DNA of 64,000 nucleotides from Lysinibacillus agricola (GTDB lineage Bacteria > Bacillota > Bacilli > Bacillales_A > Planococcaceae): NCBI RefSeq assembly GCF_016638705.1, contig NZ_CP067341.1:4405501-4469500 (forward strand), in the 5' to 3' direction. The notes under the pieces were generated by a model. That model was not told the DNA's origin, ran no database searches, and was given only the letters and a program-made list of their open reading frames with translations. Both the position numbers and the translations under genes were made by a program. Position 1 is the first letter of the stretch; each line of letters opens with the position of its first letter. This document shows, one piece after another, positions 35,789 through 45,631 of the stretch.

Positions 35789-36745
35789 ATGACAGAAACA
35801 AACTTTCCTTTTCCTTCAGATGGGAAAAGATATTATACATGGAATCGCTATTTACGTGAGCAATTTGGTCATAAAGTTTTTAAAGTAGCACTAGACGCAG
35901 GCTTTGACTGCCCAAATCGTGATGGTACAGTTGCCTTTGGAGGTTGTACGTTTTGTAGTGCAGCAGGTTCAGGTGATTTTGCGGGTAATAAAGTTGATCC
36001 TATCGAAGTGCAATTTGCTGAAATTCGTGACAAAATGCATCAAAAATGGAAGGACGGCAAATATATGGCCTACTTCCAGGCATATACAAATACACATGCA
36101 CCACTACCAGTTTTAAAGGAAAAATTTGAAGCAGCCTTGGCCCAAGAAGGTGTTGTTGGATTATCCATCGCAACTCGCCCAGATTGTCTGCCAGATGATG
36201 TTGTTGAATATTTAGCTGAATTAAACGAACGCACCTATTTATGGATTGAGCTCGGACTTCAAACTGTGCATGAAAAAACAGCAAATCTCATCAACCGTGC
36301 TCATGATTATGCAACATATGTAGAAGGTGTTGAAAAGCTACGAAAGCATGGTATTCGTGTATGCTCTCACATTATTAACGGCCTTCCTCTTGAAGACTAT
36401 GACATGATGATGGAAACTGCACGTGAAGTCGCAAAGCTTGATGTACAAGGCATTAAAATTCATTTACTGCACCTTTTAAAAGGGACACCAATGGTTAAGC
36501 AATATGAAAAGGGTATGTTAGAATTTTTAGATCAAGACGTTTATACAAAGTTAGTCGCAGATCAACTTGAAATGCTACCACCAGATATGGTTATTCATCG
36601 AATCACAGGTGATGGTCCGATCGATTTAATGATTGGCCCGATGTGGAGCGTTAATAAATGGGAAGTATTAAATGGAATTGATGCTGAGCTTGAACGCCGT
36701 GGAAGCTGGCAAGGGAAATTTTATAATGCTGAGGTTGCAAAATGA
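35789..36745 (+). CDS. mnmL: radical SAM protein MnmL (YtqA), tRNA U34 modification
   Basis: A 318-residue radical SAM enzyme of the TIGR01212 family. The cluster cysteines are C41, C53 and C56 (DCPNRDGTVAFGGCTFCSAA), and the SAM-domain block YLWIELGLQTVHEKTANLIN follows. B. subtilis YtqA (MnmL) acts with MnmM in the Gram-positive route to 5-methylaminomethyl-uridine at tRNA position 34. AGAGGAGTG precedes ATG 35789. The stop overlaps the mnmM start by four bases (36742-36745), so the two are translationally coupled. Confidence 0.88.
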   Translation: MTETNFPFPSDGKRYYTWNRYLREQFGHKVFKVALDAGFDCPNRDGTVAFGGCTFCSAAGSGDFAGNKVDPIEVQFAEIRDKMHQKWKDGKYMAYFQAYTNTHAPLPVLKEKFEAALAQEGVVGLSIATRPDCLPDDVVEYLAELNERTYLWIELGLQTVHEKTANLINRAHDYATYVEGVEKLRKHGIRVCSHIINGLPLEDYDMMMETAREVAKLDVQGIKIHLLHLLKGTPMVKQYEKGMLEFLDQDVYTKLVADQLEMLPPDMVIHRITGDGPIDLMIGPMWSVNKWEVLNGIDAELERRGSWQGKFYNAEVAK

Positions 36746-37320
36746 AGTTACAACGCGTTTTACAATATGCACAACAGCTAATAAAAGATACAGTTGAAGA
36801 GGGTGATACTGTGGTGGATGCCACTGCAGGAAACGGACACGACACATTGTTTTTAGCACAGCTTGTTGGCGATGAAGGTCAAGTATACGCCTTTGATGTT
36901 CAAAAGAGCGCTGTTGATGTAACTCTCCATCGCCTTTTAGATAATGGCTTAGAGCATCGTGCACTTGTTTTACATAGAGGGCATGAGGAAGTAGCCAACT
37001 ATGTACACAAGCCAGTAGCTGCTGCAGTTTTTAATCTTGGTTATTTGCCTGGTAGTGACCATGACATCATTACAACGCCAAATACTACGATACAAGCAAT
37101 TGAAGATTTGCTAAAGCTGCTCAAAATCGGTGGTCTTATTGTCCTTGTCATTTACCACGGTCATCTGGGTGGCAAGGAAGAACGAGATGCTGTGATAGAA
37201 TATGTCAGTCAACTTCCCCAAAAATATGTACATGTATTAAAATACGAGTTTCTAAATCAACAGAATGATCCACCCTTTGTTATTGCTTTAGAAAAAATGA
37301 AAGATTACCCTTTAAGCTAG
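36742..37320 (+). CDS. mnmM: tRNA nm5U34 methyltransferase MnmM (YtqB)
   Basis: A 192-residue class I SAM methyltransferase. Motif I is VVDATAGNGHDTLFLA (residues 25-40), and the family block AVFNLGYLPGSDHDIITTP is present, with VLVIYHGHLGGKEERDAV near the C-terminus. YtqB of B. subtilis methylates nm5(s2)U34 in tRNA to mnm5(s2)U. It overlaps mnmL by ATGA. A terminator follows at 37349-37388. Confidence 0.9.
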   Translation: MKLQRVLQYAQQLIKDTVEEGDTVVDATAGNGHDTLFLAQLVGDEGQVYAFDVQKSAVDVTLHRLLDNGLEHRALVLHRGHEEVANYVHKPVAAAVFNLGYLPGSDHDIITTPNTTIQAIEDLLKLLKIGGLIVLVIYHGHLGGKEERDAVIEYVSQLPQKYVHVLKYEFLNQQNDPPFVIALEKMKDYPLS

Positions 37321-37348
37321 TTAGATATTTTTAATATTAATTTTTTTG

Positions 37349-37388
37349 AGGCATGGTTTCGATATCGCATCGGACTCATGCCTTTTTA
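37349..37388 (+). terminator. terminator of mnmL-mnmM
   Basis: AGGCATG (37349-37355) pairs with CATGCCT (37377-37383) around an inner TCGAT/ATCGG arm, followed by TTTTTA. A second hairpin ATATCCCCC/GGGGGATAT lies at 37397-37422 without a T-run. Confidence 0.75.
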
Positions 37389-37473
37389 TAAAGAAAATAT
37401 CCCCCGATGGCGCGGGGGATATGGAGGAGTAACTTACTTTCATGTCAAATTACCTTAATTAACTTAGCTTATG

Positions 37474-38106
37474 TTAGATTTTAAAAGTGTGTTGTTTCAT
37501 TGCATCTACATATCGTTGATTGACTTTATCCCAATCGACAGTATTCCACCAATTCGTAACAAATTCAGGTCGACGATTTTGATATTTCAAATAATATGCA
37601 TGTTCCCATACATCAATAACAAGTAGAGGAATTTTTCCTTCTTTTAAAGGTGTGTCTTGGTTAGCTGTACTCATTATGGTTAATTGCTCTCCATCCAATA
37701 CAAGCCATCCATAACCACTTCCAAAGCGGGTAATTGCTGCTTTAGAAAGCTGATCCTGAAAATTATCAAACGTTTTAAAATAATAATCAATCGCCTTTCC
37801 AATATCAGCATTTGCCTCACCACCGCCATTTGGACTCATCAAATCCCAAAATAAACTGTGGCAATAGTGCCCTCCACCGTTATTCTGTACGGCTGTTTGA
37901 ATGTCAGCTGGAAGTAAATCAAGATTGCTTAGCAAATCTTCCAACGGTTTACTTTGTAAATCCTTATGACTTTCTAAGGCTGTGTTTAAATTATTTACAT
38001 ACGTAGCATGATGCTTTGAATGATGAATTTCTAACGTTCTAGCATCAATATAGGGCTCCAACTGATCATAATCATATGATAGTTTCGGTAAATGGAACAC
38101 AGTCAA
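37474..38106 (-). CDS. Mn/Fe superoxide dismutase
   Basis: A 210-residue Fe/Mn superoxide dismutase. Metal ligands are H28 (LEIHHSKHHATYV), H83 (GGGHYCHSLFWDLM), D165 and H169 (VIDVWEHAYYLKYQNRR). The position before H83 is Cys rather than the usual Asn, a small oddity. The start is TTG 38106, preceded by GGAAGGTGGTG; the frame's earlier TTG lies within that ribosome site. No signal peptide. It is likely a secondary SOD rather than the main SodA, so no symbol is given. It is monocistronic. Confidence 0.92.
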   Translation of the reverse strand: MTVFHLPKLSYDYDQLEPYIDARTLEIHHSKHHATYVNNLNTALESHKDLQSKPLEDLLSNLDLLPADIQTAVQNNGGGHYCHSLFWDLMSPNGGGEANADIGKAIDYYFKTFDNFQDQLSKAAITRFGSGYGWLVLDGEQLTIMSTANQDTPLKEGKIPLLVIDVWEHAYYLKYQNRRPEFVTNWWNTVDWDKVNQRYVDAMKQHTFKI

Positions 38107-38291
38107 TTTTTCACCACCTTCCAAAAAGTTTCTTTAAGGAAAAATAATTTCCTTAAGTCAAAATATACCTTCTTTTTCTGTTGGCGTCAATAGAAATGTT
38201 ATTTTCTTTTTATAGTTCTTTACTGAAATATGTAATTGACTGCATGGGAATCAAGATCAGATTTTAGTATTAATCCTTTTTTAGATCATCA

Positions 38292-38337
38292 CCATAACGT
38301 GTGGTTGATTTCCGTTCCGACAGGGCACTGATGAGCC
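38292..38337. repeat. remnant of the GACTGGGCG-type element
   Basis: CATAACGTGTGGTTGATTTC then CGTTCCGACAGGGC, ending TGATGAGCCC: the left end of the family with the same flank as at 13677, joined directly to the central CGATGAGCC phrase. Confidence 0.65.
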
Positions 38338-38350
38338 CTTTTTATAGAAA

Positions 38351-38391
38351 ACAAAAAACTATCTAATAGAATGTTTTAATCTATTAGATAG
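38351..38391 (-). terminator. terminator of alsT
   Basis: CTATCTAATAGA (38359-38370) pairs with TCTATTAGATAG (38380-38391); the minus-strand T-run follows at 38352-38358. Confidence 0.85.
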
Positions 38392-38406
38392 CTTTCTCTT
38401 TATTGT

Positions 38407-39915
38407 CTATTTATTTTTACGTTTTTCATTATAATCTACCCAGAAATCTGCACCTTTAATTCCTAGTTTACGAGGATCAAAAACAGGATCTTTTCCTTCT
38501 TTTTTCTGTTTCTCATAATCCTTTAATGCGACTATAGCAGGCTTCATAATAATTAAAATCGCTATAACGTTAACCCAAACCATCAGGCCCAATCCAACAT
38601 CTCCCATCGCCCAGGCAAGGTCAGATGTACGTATAGTACCGTAGAACGCAGCAATTAAAATAGCAATCTTCGCAATCCAAATGGCGACTTTCTCGGTAGC
38701 TCCTGAGAATAAATAAGCGACATTTGTTTCGGCAATGTAGTAATATGCCATAATTGTTGTAAAAGCAAAGAAGAATAATGCAATCGCTACAAATGGGCCA
38801 CCAAAGCCTGGTAACGAAGACTCAACCGCATATTGTGTGTATGCTGCACCTTCTTTAATACTTTTCGCAAATGTCATTTGTTCTTCTCCAGTTAATCCGC
38901 CCTTATTGAACTCACCAATATGAACAAATGGATCAGTGCCTTCCGCCGCTTTTTCATCCTGCACATTATACATACCAGTAAATAAAATCATAAATGCTGT
39001 AGCTGAACAGATTAATAATGTATCAATGTACACAGAAGCTGCTTGTACGATCCCTTGTTTAGCAGGGTGTGATACTTCTGCTGCCGCTGCTGGATGCGCG
39101 CCCGTCCCTTGACCGGCCTCATTTGAATAAATTCCGCGTTTAACCCCCCATGCAATAGCGGAGCCAATAATACCACCAAAAATTTCTTGCGCTCCAAATG
39201 CGCTAGAAAAAATTAATGCAAATACTGATGGTATTTCTTTAATATTCATTACAATAATGATGATGGCCATAATAATATAAGCTAATGCCATGAAAGGGAC
39301 TATAATCTGTGCAGCATTGGCAATCCATTTAATCCCACCGATAATAATCGTACCTAATAATACAACAATAATAAGTCCTGTAATCCAAGTCTCAATATTA
39401 AAAGCGTTTTCAACCGCTGTCGCAATTGCATTCGATTGAACACCCGGCATCAAAATTAGCATGGCAACTAATGCGGCGATGGCAAAAATAACAGCAAACC
39501 ATTTTTGCCCCATTCCTTTTTCTATGTAAAAAGCTGGTCCGCCCCGATATTCTGTATCTTTCTCTTCTTTATAAATTTGAGCCAATGTCGACTCAACGTA
39601 AGCAGTTGCCGCACCGATAAAGGCGATTACCCACATCCAAAAAATAGCACCAGGTCCCCCCATCCCGATAGCTGTAGCTGTACCGGCTATATTCCCTGTA
39701 CCTACTCGACCAGATAATGCGATAGACATCGCTTGGAAGGATGAAATCCCTTTTTCCGATTTTTCACCTTTAAACATTAAAACAAACATATCTTTAATGT
39801 GTCTTACTTGTAGGAACCGTGTAATAATTGAAAAAAAGAGCCCTATTAATAAAATACCATAAATAAACCACGGTCCCCATAAAATGTCATTCATTTTCCC
39901 AACGATTGCTTCCAT
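38407..39915 (-). CDS. alsT: sodium:alanine symporter AlsT (AGCS family)
   Basis: A 502-residue membrane protein with about 11 helices. The AGCS signature blocks are ALSGRVGTGNIAGTATAIGM, RGGPAFYIEKGMGQKWFA and SNEAGQGTGAHPAAAAEVSH. It imports alanine, glycine or glutamine with Na+. B. subtilis AlsT is the close relative. GGAGGGG precedes ATG 39915. It is monocistronic. Confidence 0.92.
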   Translation of the reverse strand: MEAIVGKMNDILWGPWFIYGILLIGLFFSIITRFLQVRHIKDMFVLMFKGEKSEKGISSFQAMSIALSGRVGTGNIAGTATAIGMGGPGAIFWMWVIAFIGAATAYVESTLAQIYKEEKDTEYRGGPAFYIEKGMGQKWFAVIFAIAALVAMLILMPGVQSNAIATAVENAFNIETWITGLIIVVLLGTIIIGGIKWIANAAQIIVPFMALAYIIMAIIIIVMNIKEIPSVFALIFSSAFGAQEIFGGIIGSAIAWGVKRGIYSNEAGQGTGAHPAAAAEVSHPAKQGIVQAASVYIDTLLICSATAFMILFTGMYNVQDEKAAEGTDPFVHIGEFNKGGLTGEEQMTFAKSIKEGAAYTQYAVESSLPGFGGPFVAIALFFFAFTTIMAYYYIAETNVAYLFSGATEKVAIWIAKIAILIAAFYGTIRTSDLAWAMGDVGLGLMVWVNVIAILIIMKPAIVALKDYEKQKKEGKDPVFDPRKLGIKGADFWVDYNEKRKNK

Positions 39916-40041
39916 CTTACCCCTCCAATTTGAAAAAAATTACTTTAAGTCATTATAGTATTACACTTTTCAGAAAATTACAATATTATATTTTAGTAAC
40001 AATAAATTAGTAAATTTCTAGTTAATTGGAGAGGTAAAAGA

Positions 40042-40848
40042 CTACTTAATGATATAGCCAATTCTTCGGAGAGCATTATTAATAAAATCACGTATATAAA
40101 CAAAAATCTCTTCACGCTCTACTTCATGAAATAGATTATGATAACAGTTTGCCCATTCTTTGAATTGAAACTCTGTAAATTCCTGCTGTTGAAGCCAATT
40201 ACGAGTTTGTTTAGTTTCTGTAATGCTATCTTTTTCAGCTGTCATAACTAACATCGGCATATTAGGAAATTCAGCCTTAGGCAATAACACTAAATTACGC
40301 ATCATTTGCTGTAGCTCTCGATACCATTTCACTGAAACGACTGACATAATAGGAACCTCATCCTTCATCTCATCTCTACCTTCTACACTGCGTGTTAATG
40401 TTTTTAATGTAATTTCATGGGTTAACTTCACATTTGCTGTCAGGGCACTTAGGCTAGTTAAAGCATTTGATAGTTTACCTGGCAATAGCTTCAAATTTAA
40501 CCAAGGCGAAGTTAAAATAATTCCTGCACATTCATATTTTCGCTTTTGCATGGTATGTAGTAATAATGTTGCGCCAAGGCCATGCCCTATTAAAAAGACA
40601 GGTAAATTATACGAAAAAGCATTCTCGATTAAATGCCTCGTATATTTGTTGTATTCTTTAAAATCTTCATCATGGACACGTGAAACCCTTGCATTTACTC
40701 CATGATTAGGTAAATCTCCCATGACTATGTGGAAGCCTTCCAATCTAAGTTTTTCTATAAGCCATGCATACCAGCGGTGATTTTCATATGCACCATGAAG
40801 AATAGCAACCACAGCCTTTGCTTGTCCATCAGCTTCCCATTTCCACAT
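40042..40848 (-). CDS. ytpA: YtpA-like alpha/beta-hydrolase lacking the nucleophile serine
   Basis: A 268-residue alpha/beta-hydrolase similar to B. subtilis YtpA (lysophospholipase linked to bacilysocin). Family features are VVAILHGAYENHRWYAWLIE, HIVMGDLPNHG and SVKWYRELQQMMRN. The elbow, GHSMG in relatives, is GHGLG at residues 88-92, with Gly90 in place of Ser. The probable Asp (VMTAEKDSITE) and His (NCYHNLFHE) remain. On sequence, hydrolysis should be abolished unless another residue substitutes. ATG 40848 follows AGGAGG. The gene lies divergent to ytoA, as in B. subtilis. Confidence 0.82.
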   Translation of the reverse strand: MWKWEADGQAKAVVAILHGAYENHRWYAWLIEKLRLEGFHIVMGDLPNHGVNARVSRVHDEDFKEYNKYTRHLIENAFSYNLPVFLIGHGLGATLLLHTMQKRKYECAGIILTSPWLNLKLLPGKLSNALTSLSALTANVKLTHEITLKTLTRSVEGRDEMKDEVPIMSVVSVKWYRELQQMMRNLVLLPKAEFPNMPMLVMTAEKDSITETKQTRNWLQQQEFTEFQFKEWANCYHNLFHEVEREEIFVYIRDFINNALRRIGYIIK

Positions 40849-40985
40849 TTTACATAGTCCTCCTAAAAAAATAATTACACAATGATTATATCGAAAATAT
40901 TCAGTTCATTTTAATTTTATATTTCCATAAAGTTGCGTATTTGATACGATAATATTACATCATAGAAAGAAAAGAGGCGATTATC

Positions 40986-41507
40986 ATGATCTATCCATTT
41001 AAAGGTAAAACACCAAAGATCGAGCCATCTGTCTTTATTGCCGATTATGCAACCGTTACTGGTGACGTTACAATAGGTGCTGAAACAACAATTTGGTTTA
41101 ACACAGTTATTCGAGGTGATGTGTCACCCACAATTATCGGAAAACGAGTTAGTATTCAAGACCTCTGTTGCTTACATCAAAGCCCTAAATATCCGCTTAT
41201 TATTGAAGATGAAGTAACAGTCGGACATCAAGTAACTTTACATAGCTGTACGATTCGTAAAAATGCCTTAATCGGTATGGGCTCAATAGTATTAGACGGA
41301 GCGGAGATTGGAGAGGGTGCATTCATTGGAGCGGGTAGTCTTGTACCTCCTGGCAAAGTCATTCCTCCGAATAGCTTAGCATTAGGTCGTCCAGCAAAGG
41401 TTGTACGAGAGTTAAATGCTGAAGATAAAGAAGATATGGAACGCATCGTACGTGAATACGCAGAAAAAGGTCAGTACTATAAATCTCTTCAAACACAAAA
41501 TAAATAG
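40986..41507 (+). CDS. ytoA: gamma-carbonic-anhydrase-like hexapeptide-repeat protein YtoA
   Basis: A 173-residue left-handed beta-helix protein with hexapeptide repeats (VTGDVTIGAETTIWFNTVIR) and a C-terminal helix. Candidate zinc histidines are in LCCLHQSPKYP and TVGHQVTLHSCTI, the pattern of gamma-class carbonic anhydrases. Whether it has anhydrase activity is unknown in B. subtilis. AGAGGCG precedes ATG 40986. The gene is divergent from ytpA. Confidence 0.9.
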   Translation: MIYPFKGKTPKIEPSVFIADYATVTGDVTIGAETTIWFNTVIRGDVSPTIIGKRVSIQDLCCLHQSPKYPLIIEDEVTVGHQVTLHSCTIRKNALIGMGSIVLDGAEIGEGAFIGAGSLVPPGKVIPPNSLALGRPAKVVRELNAEDKEDMERIVREYAEKGQYYKSLQTQNK

Positions 41508-41608
41508 CTTTTTCAACTAAATCGAAGCAGCTCCTCGTTTTCTTGGACAACCAAGCCATACATGGTTGCCGGATGATCTATTAATTTGGAGCTAATTTAT
41601 TTCGGTAA

Positions 41609-41646
41609 AAATGTGAAAGGGGCTATTAGAACGCCGAGCCCCTTTC
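41609..41646 (-). terminator. terminator of metK
   Basis: GAAAGGGGCT (41615-41624) pairs with AGCCCCTTTC (41637-41646); the minus-strand ACATTTTTACC follows. Confidence 0.8.
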
Positions 41647-41698
41647 TATAGTACTTTAAAATAATTTTACAGCTACTGCATTACTTTAGCTAAATAAT

Positions 41699-42895
41699 TT
41701 ATAACCCAGCTTTTTCTTTTAATGCGTCAGCTTTGTCTGTTTGTTCCCAAGGTACATTTAAGTCAGTACGACCGAAGTGACCATATGCTGCAGTTTGTTT
41801 ATAAATAGGGCGACGAAGGTTAAGCATTTTAATAATTCCAGCTGGACGTAAATCAAATAGCTCGCGTACCCAATTTACAATTTCACTTTCCTTCACTTTT
41901 CCTGTCCCAAATGTATCAACAGCAATAGAAACTGGCTGAGCAACACCAATTGCATAAGCTAATTGTACTTCAGCACGTTCTGCTAAGCCTGCTGCTACGA
42001 TATTTTTTGCCACATAGCGTGCTGCATATGCCGCTGAACGGTCCACCTTAGTTGCGTCCTTACCAGAGAAAGCACCTCCGCCATGACGTGCATAGCCACC
42101 GTATGTATCAACGATGATTTTACGGCCAGTTAGACCAGCATCCCCTTTTGGACCACCTATTACGAAACGGCCAGTTGGGTTGATGAAATATTTAGTATCA
42201 GCATCTAGTAATTCACTTGGAACAACTGGGGCAATAACGAATTCTTTTAAATCTGCTTGAATTTGTTCAAGCGTCGCTTCTTCATCATGCTGTGTTGAAA
42301 TAACAATCGTATCTACACGCACTGGTACATTGTTTTCATCATATTCAATCGTCACTTGCGTTTTTCCGTCTGGACGTAAATATGCTAGTTCACCAGATTT
42401 ACGTGCTTCAGTTAAACGACGAGCCAATTTATGCGCTAAACTAATCGGTAATGGCATAAGCTCTGGTGTTTCGTTACATGCAAACCCGAACATTAAGCCT
42501 TGGTCACCTGCACCAATAGCCTCAATATCAGCGTCAGTCATAGAGCCTTCACGCGCCTCTAAAGCTTGATCAACACCCTGTGCAATATCAGGCGATTGTT
42601 CACCAATAGCAAGAAGCACTGCTAGGTTTTCAGCATCAAAGCCATATTTTCCTCGTGTATAACCGATTTCTGCTACAGTATCGCGGACAATACCTTTCAT
42701 ATCTACATAGGTAGAAGTAGTAATTTCTCCTGCTACTAATACTAAGCCTGTTGTTACTGTTGTTTCACACGCTACACGTGCATTTGGATCTTCTGCTAAA
42801 ATAGCATCTAAAATGGCATCCGAGATTTGGTCACAAATTTTGTCTGGATGTCCTTCTGTTACACTCTCTGATGTAAACAGTCGACGGTTTGTCAT
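41699..42895 (-). CDS. metK: S-adenosylmethionine synthetase
   Basis: A 398-residue SAM synthetase with complete family motifs: [17 protein letters not shown] (ATP/metal), [20 protein letters not shown] and the P-loop-like [20 protein letters not shown]. It makes SAM from methionine and ATP. ATG 42895 follows AGGAGGA. It is preceded by an S-box riboswitch at 43122-43310, so it is repressed when SAM is high. The same metK/pckA divergence is found in B. subtilis. Confidence 0.98.
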   Translation of the reverse strand: MTNRRLFTSESVTEGHPDKICDQISDAILDAILAEDPNARVACETTVTTGLVLVAGEITTSTYVDMKGIVRDTVAEIGYTRGKYGFDAENLAVLLAIGEQSPDIAQGVDQALEAREGSMTDADIEAIGAGDQGLMFGFACNETPELMPLPISLAHKLARRLTEARKSGELAYLRPDGKTQVTIEYDENNVPVRVDTIVISTQHDEEATLEQIQADLKEFVIAPVVPSELLDADTKYFINPTGRFVIGGPKGDAGLTGRKIIVDTYGGYARHGGGAFSGKDATKVDRSAAYAARYVAKNIVAAGLAERAEVQLAYAIGVAQPVSIAVDTFGTGKVKESEIVNWVRELFDLRPAGIIKMLNLRRPIYKQTAAYGHFGRTDLNVPWEQTDKADALKEKAGL

Positions 42896-42997
42896 TTGGT
42901 TTTCCTCCTATTACGCTTATAAATAGTATTTGCGAATTAATACGGTACTCATTACCCATGTCAAGCTCGCTCCTATGGATTGAACTCTCAAGCCGTT

Positions 42998-43024
42998 GCT
43001 GCTGTCGTTTCACTTTCGCACAAA
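42998..43024 (-). repeat. degenerate GCGAAAGC unit
   Basis: On the minus strand TGTGCGAAAGTGAAACGACA is a single decayed unit in the metK leader, between the riboswitch terminator and the gene. Confidence 0.45.
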
Positions 43025-43121
43025 AAAATAGCTGCTGCTTTTAACACGAGATTTCGAAAGATCCGTCATTATAATAAGGAAAGAACTACATATACTTACC
43101 TTTAGATTTGTTTTTAACAAT

Positions 43122-43310
43122 AAAAAAATCCTTTTCTCACGCTTACTTAACATGAGGAAAGGAATAATGACTTCGTAACCTTTCACTCTTATCGTTCAAG
43201 GGGTTTCCCCTTGCATCAGGTTGGCACCAACGCATGTCGTGAAATAGTTCATGCAGGTTGCCGGGTTTCATAGGGCCTGACCCTCCACCAGCTCGGGATA
43301 AGAGTATCCG
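43122..43310 (-). promoter_or_regulatory. SAM-I (S-box) riboswitch of metK with terminator
   Basis: On the minus strand P1 is CTCTTATC (43304-43297) with GATAAGAG (43193-43186). The core GGTGGAGGGTCAGGCCCTAT followed by GAAACCCGGCAACC is diagnostic of SAM-I, and the P3/P4 arms (GCATGAACT, GGTGCCAACCTGATGC) follow. The terminator CCTTTCCTCATG/CGTGAGAAAAGG (43130-43162) ends in TTTTTTT. SAM binding should turn metK off. Confidence 0.97.
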
Positions 43311-43321
43311 TTCAATATCTC

Positions 43322-43350
43322 ATATTACGTAAAAGGTCGAACGTTGTCAA
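43322..43350 (-). promoter_or_regulatory. promoter of the metK riboswitch transcript
   Basis: TTGACA (43350-43345), exactly 17 bases, TAATAT (43327-43322). Confidence 0.8.
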
Positions 43351-43489
43351 ATATTTTTGCTGTATTATATAAAGGAAATAGGGAATTCGATGAGTTTCAA
43401 TACTTTTTACACTTGGATTATGCTGTAAATTGAAGCAAAATAATCCCTACTCTCCACCTTATATCATGTGTTAACATATGTGTGACCCT

Positions 43490-43735
43490 TTAATCTTCAT
43501 TCAGCAAGTATTTAGCGAAAGTGCAACGTCATCTACAAATGTCTTTTGTAGCGAAAACGAAGTTATTAGCTACAGAAGGCTGCCCTCTCTACATGTGGTG
43601 GATGAATATGGTTGTAGACCCCTTTTCAGTCGGTGACAAGCTCCAACTGATAAAAAAGACAGGTAAGAACCTCACATCCTGTGCGAACCTCATGTTGACC
43701 AAAAGCTTCCAAACGTAATTCAGCTGTGACGAAGA
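43490..43735. repeat. decayed repeat sequence between metK and pckA
   Basis: TTCATTCAGCAAG, AGCGAAAGTGCAACGTCATC and TAGCGAAAACGAAGTTATTA are recognisable fragments of the TTATCTTCATTCAG end and of GCGAAAGC units. CACATCCTGTGCGAACCTCA recalls the 88-bp unit. The 65-codon frame here is unlikely to be a gene. Nothing else is seen in 43351-43850. Confidence 0.45.
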
Positions 43736-43857
43736 TTATCTAATCAAATAGGGGAAAAAGCATTCTAAAAACGAATAAATTTACTTTTTGTCGTTTTCTT
43801 GAAAAGTATTAAAATCTCTAAAATAATTTCCGAATTAGTATAGATTATTTAAGCAAT

Positions 43858-43868
43858 TGTGTTATACT
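43858..43868 (+). promoter_or_regulatory. CcpN-like operator over the pckA -10 region
   Basis: TGTGTTATACT matches every position of the CcpN consensus TRTGHYATAYW as I recall it from B. subtilis, where CcpN represses pckA and gapB on glucose. Its TATACT would be the -10 box. The -35 region is weak, and a second site was not found with confidence. Confidence 0.55.
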
Positions 43869-43936
43869 ATTTTTGAAAATAAGAAATTCTCCCTCAAACT
43901 CTAGGGAATACTATAAAAAAGGATGGTATTTAATCG

Positions 43937-45523
43937 ATGAATTCAGTAGAAATTGCAAACGAACTGAAGGAATTATTAAGCGGCGGTAACATTAATGTTC
44001 AACTTTCAGTACCACAATTAGCTGAAAAAGCTACAGCTCGTGGTGAAGCTATGTTAACAGTAGATGGTGCAGTTCGTGCAGAAACTGGCAAATACACTGG
44101 TCGTTCACCTAAAGATAAATATACGGTAGAAGAAGAAAGCTCAAAAGATCAAATTGACTGGGGAAAAGTAAACCGACCAATTTCTTCTGAAGTGTTCGAT
44201 AACTTATATGTAAAAGTAGTAAAATATTTAAAAGAACGTGACGAATTATTCGTATTCAAAGGCTTTGCTGGTGCTGACAAAGATTCGCAATTAAGCATCC
44301 AAGTAATCAATGAATATGCTTGGCACAACCTTTTCGCTCATCAATTATTTATCCGTCCAACTGAAGAAGAATTAGCTTCTCATGTTGCTGACTTCACAGT
44401 TATCTCAGCTCCTAACTTTAAAGCAGACCCTGCTGTTGATGGTACAGCTTCTGAAACATTCATCATTGTATCACTTGAAAAGAAAATTATCCTAATCGGT
44501 GGTACTGAATACGCTGGTGAAATCAAAAAATCTATTTTCGGTATTATGAACTACTTATTACCACAACAAGGCATCCTTTCAATGCACTGCTCATCAAACG
44601 TTGGTGAAGCTGGCGATGTTGCATTATTCTTTGGTTTATCTGGTACTGGTAAAACTACTTTATCTGCTGATCCTGACCGTAAGCTTATCGGTGACGATGA
44701 ACACGGTTGGTCTGATAATGGTGTATTCAACATCGAGGGCGGTTGCTATGCAAAAACAATTAACCTTTCTGCTGAAAAAGAACCAGAAATCTACAACGCA
44801 ATCCGCTTCGGTTCTGTTTTAGAAAACGTAGCTGTTGATCCAGAAACTCGAGTTTGTGACTATGATGATGGTTCATTAACAGAAAATACACGTGTAGCTT
44901 ATCCAATTCAATACATTGAAAATATTGTTGATCCATCTGTTGCAGGTCACCCAAAAACAATCATCTTCTTAACAGCTGATGCATTTGGTGTATTACCTCC
45001 AATCAGTAAATTAACAAAAGAGCAAGCAATGTACCACTTCCTAAGCGGTTTCACATCTAAACTTGCTGGTACAGAACGTGGTGTAACAGAACCAGAACCA
45101 GTATTCTCAACTTGCTTCGGTTCTCCATTCCTTCCACTTCCAGCAACAGTTTATGCTGAAATGTTAGGTCAAAAAATTGACGAGCACGGTGCACAGGTAT
45201 TCTTAGTGAACACTGGTTGGACTGGTGGAGAATATGGTACTGGTAGCCGTATGAAGCTTTCTTACACTCGTGCAATGGTACGTGCTGCAATTGACGGTAA
45301 ATTAGCTAATGTTGAAACAATTCAAGATTCAGTATTCGGTTTAAACATTCCAACTTCTATTGAAGGTGTACCAACAGAAGTGCTTAATCCTCGTGATGCA
45401 TGGGCAGACAAAGCTGCTTATGATAAAAAAGCTGCTGAACTTGCTGGACTGTTCAACGAAAACTTCAAGAAATTCTCAAATGTTTCTGAAGCTATCACTA
45501 ATCTTGGTGGTCCATTAAAATAA
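43937..45523 (+). CDS. pckA: ATP-dependent phosphoenolpyruvate carboxykinase
   Basis: A 528-residue PEP carboxykinase. The kinase-1a P-loop is [20 protein letters not shown] and the kinase-2/metal block is [31 protein letters not shown] and the arginine-rich substrate region are present. It converts oxaloacetate and ATP to PEP and CO2, the first committed step of gluconeogenesis. AAGGATGG precedes ATG 43937. A CcpN-like site covers the -10, and a strong terminator follows at 45534-45566. Confidence 0.97.
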   Translation: MNSVEIANELKELLSGGNINVQLSVPQLAEKATARGEAMLTVDGAVRAETGKYTGRSPKDKYTVEEESSKDQIDWGKVNRPISSEVFDNLYVKVVKYLKERDELFVFKGFAGADKDSQLSIQVINEYAWHNLFAHQLFIRPTEEELASHVADFTVISAPNFKADPAVDGTASETFIIVSLEKKIILIGGTEYAGEIKKSIFGIMNYLLPQQGILSMHCSSNVGEAGDVALFFGLSGTGKTTLSADPDRKLIGDDEHGWSDNGVFNIEGGCYAKTINLSAEKEPEIYNAIRFGSVLENVAVDPETRVCDYDDGSLTENTRVAYPIQYIENIVDPSVAGHPKTIIFLTADAFGVLPPISKLTKEQAMYHFLSGFTSKLAGTERGVTEPEPVFSTCFGSPFLPLPATVYAEMLGQKIDEHGAQVFLVNTGWTGGEYGTGSRMKLSYTRAMVRAAIDGKLANVETIQDSVFGLNIPTSIEGVPTEVLNPRDAWADKAAYDKKAAELAGLFNENFKKFSNVSEAITNLGGPLK

Positions 45524-45533
45524 TTCATTAAGC

Positions 45534-45566
45534 AAAGGGAACGATTTAAAAGTCGTTCCCTTTTTT
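45534..45566 (+). terminator. terminator of pckA
   Basis: AAAGGGAACGA pairs with TCGTTCCCTTT across TTTAAAAG, then TTTT. A near-copy is at 46226-46256 on the far side of the repeat cassette. Confidence 0.9.
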
Positions 45567-45631
45567 GTGTTGAAAAACTTTAATTTCAATAAAATTAAGG
45601 TGTCCTATTAAGGCTCCTCTGCACAACGAGG

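Noticed and set aside
45057..45290. Minus-strand frames within pckA
   Set aside because: Shadows caused by the biased codon use of pckA.
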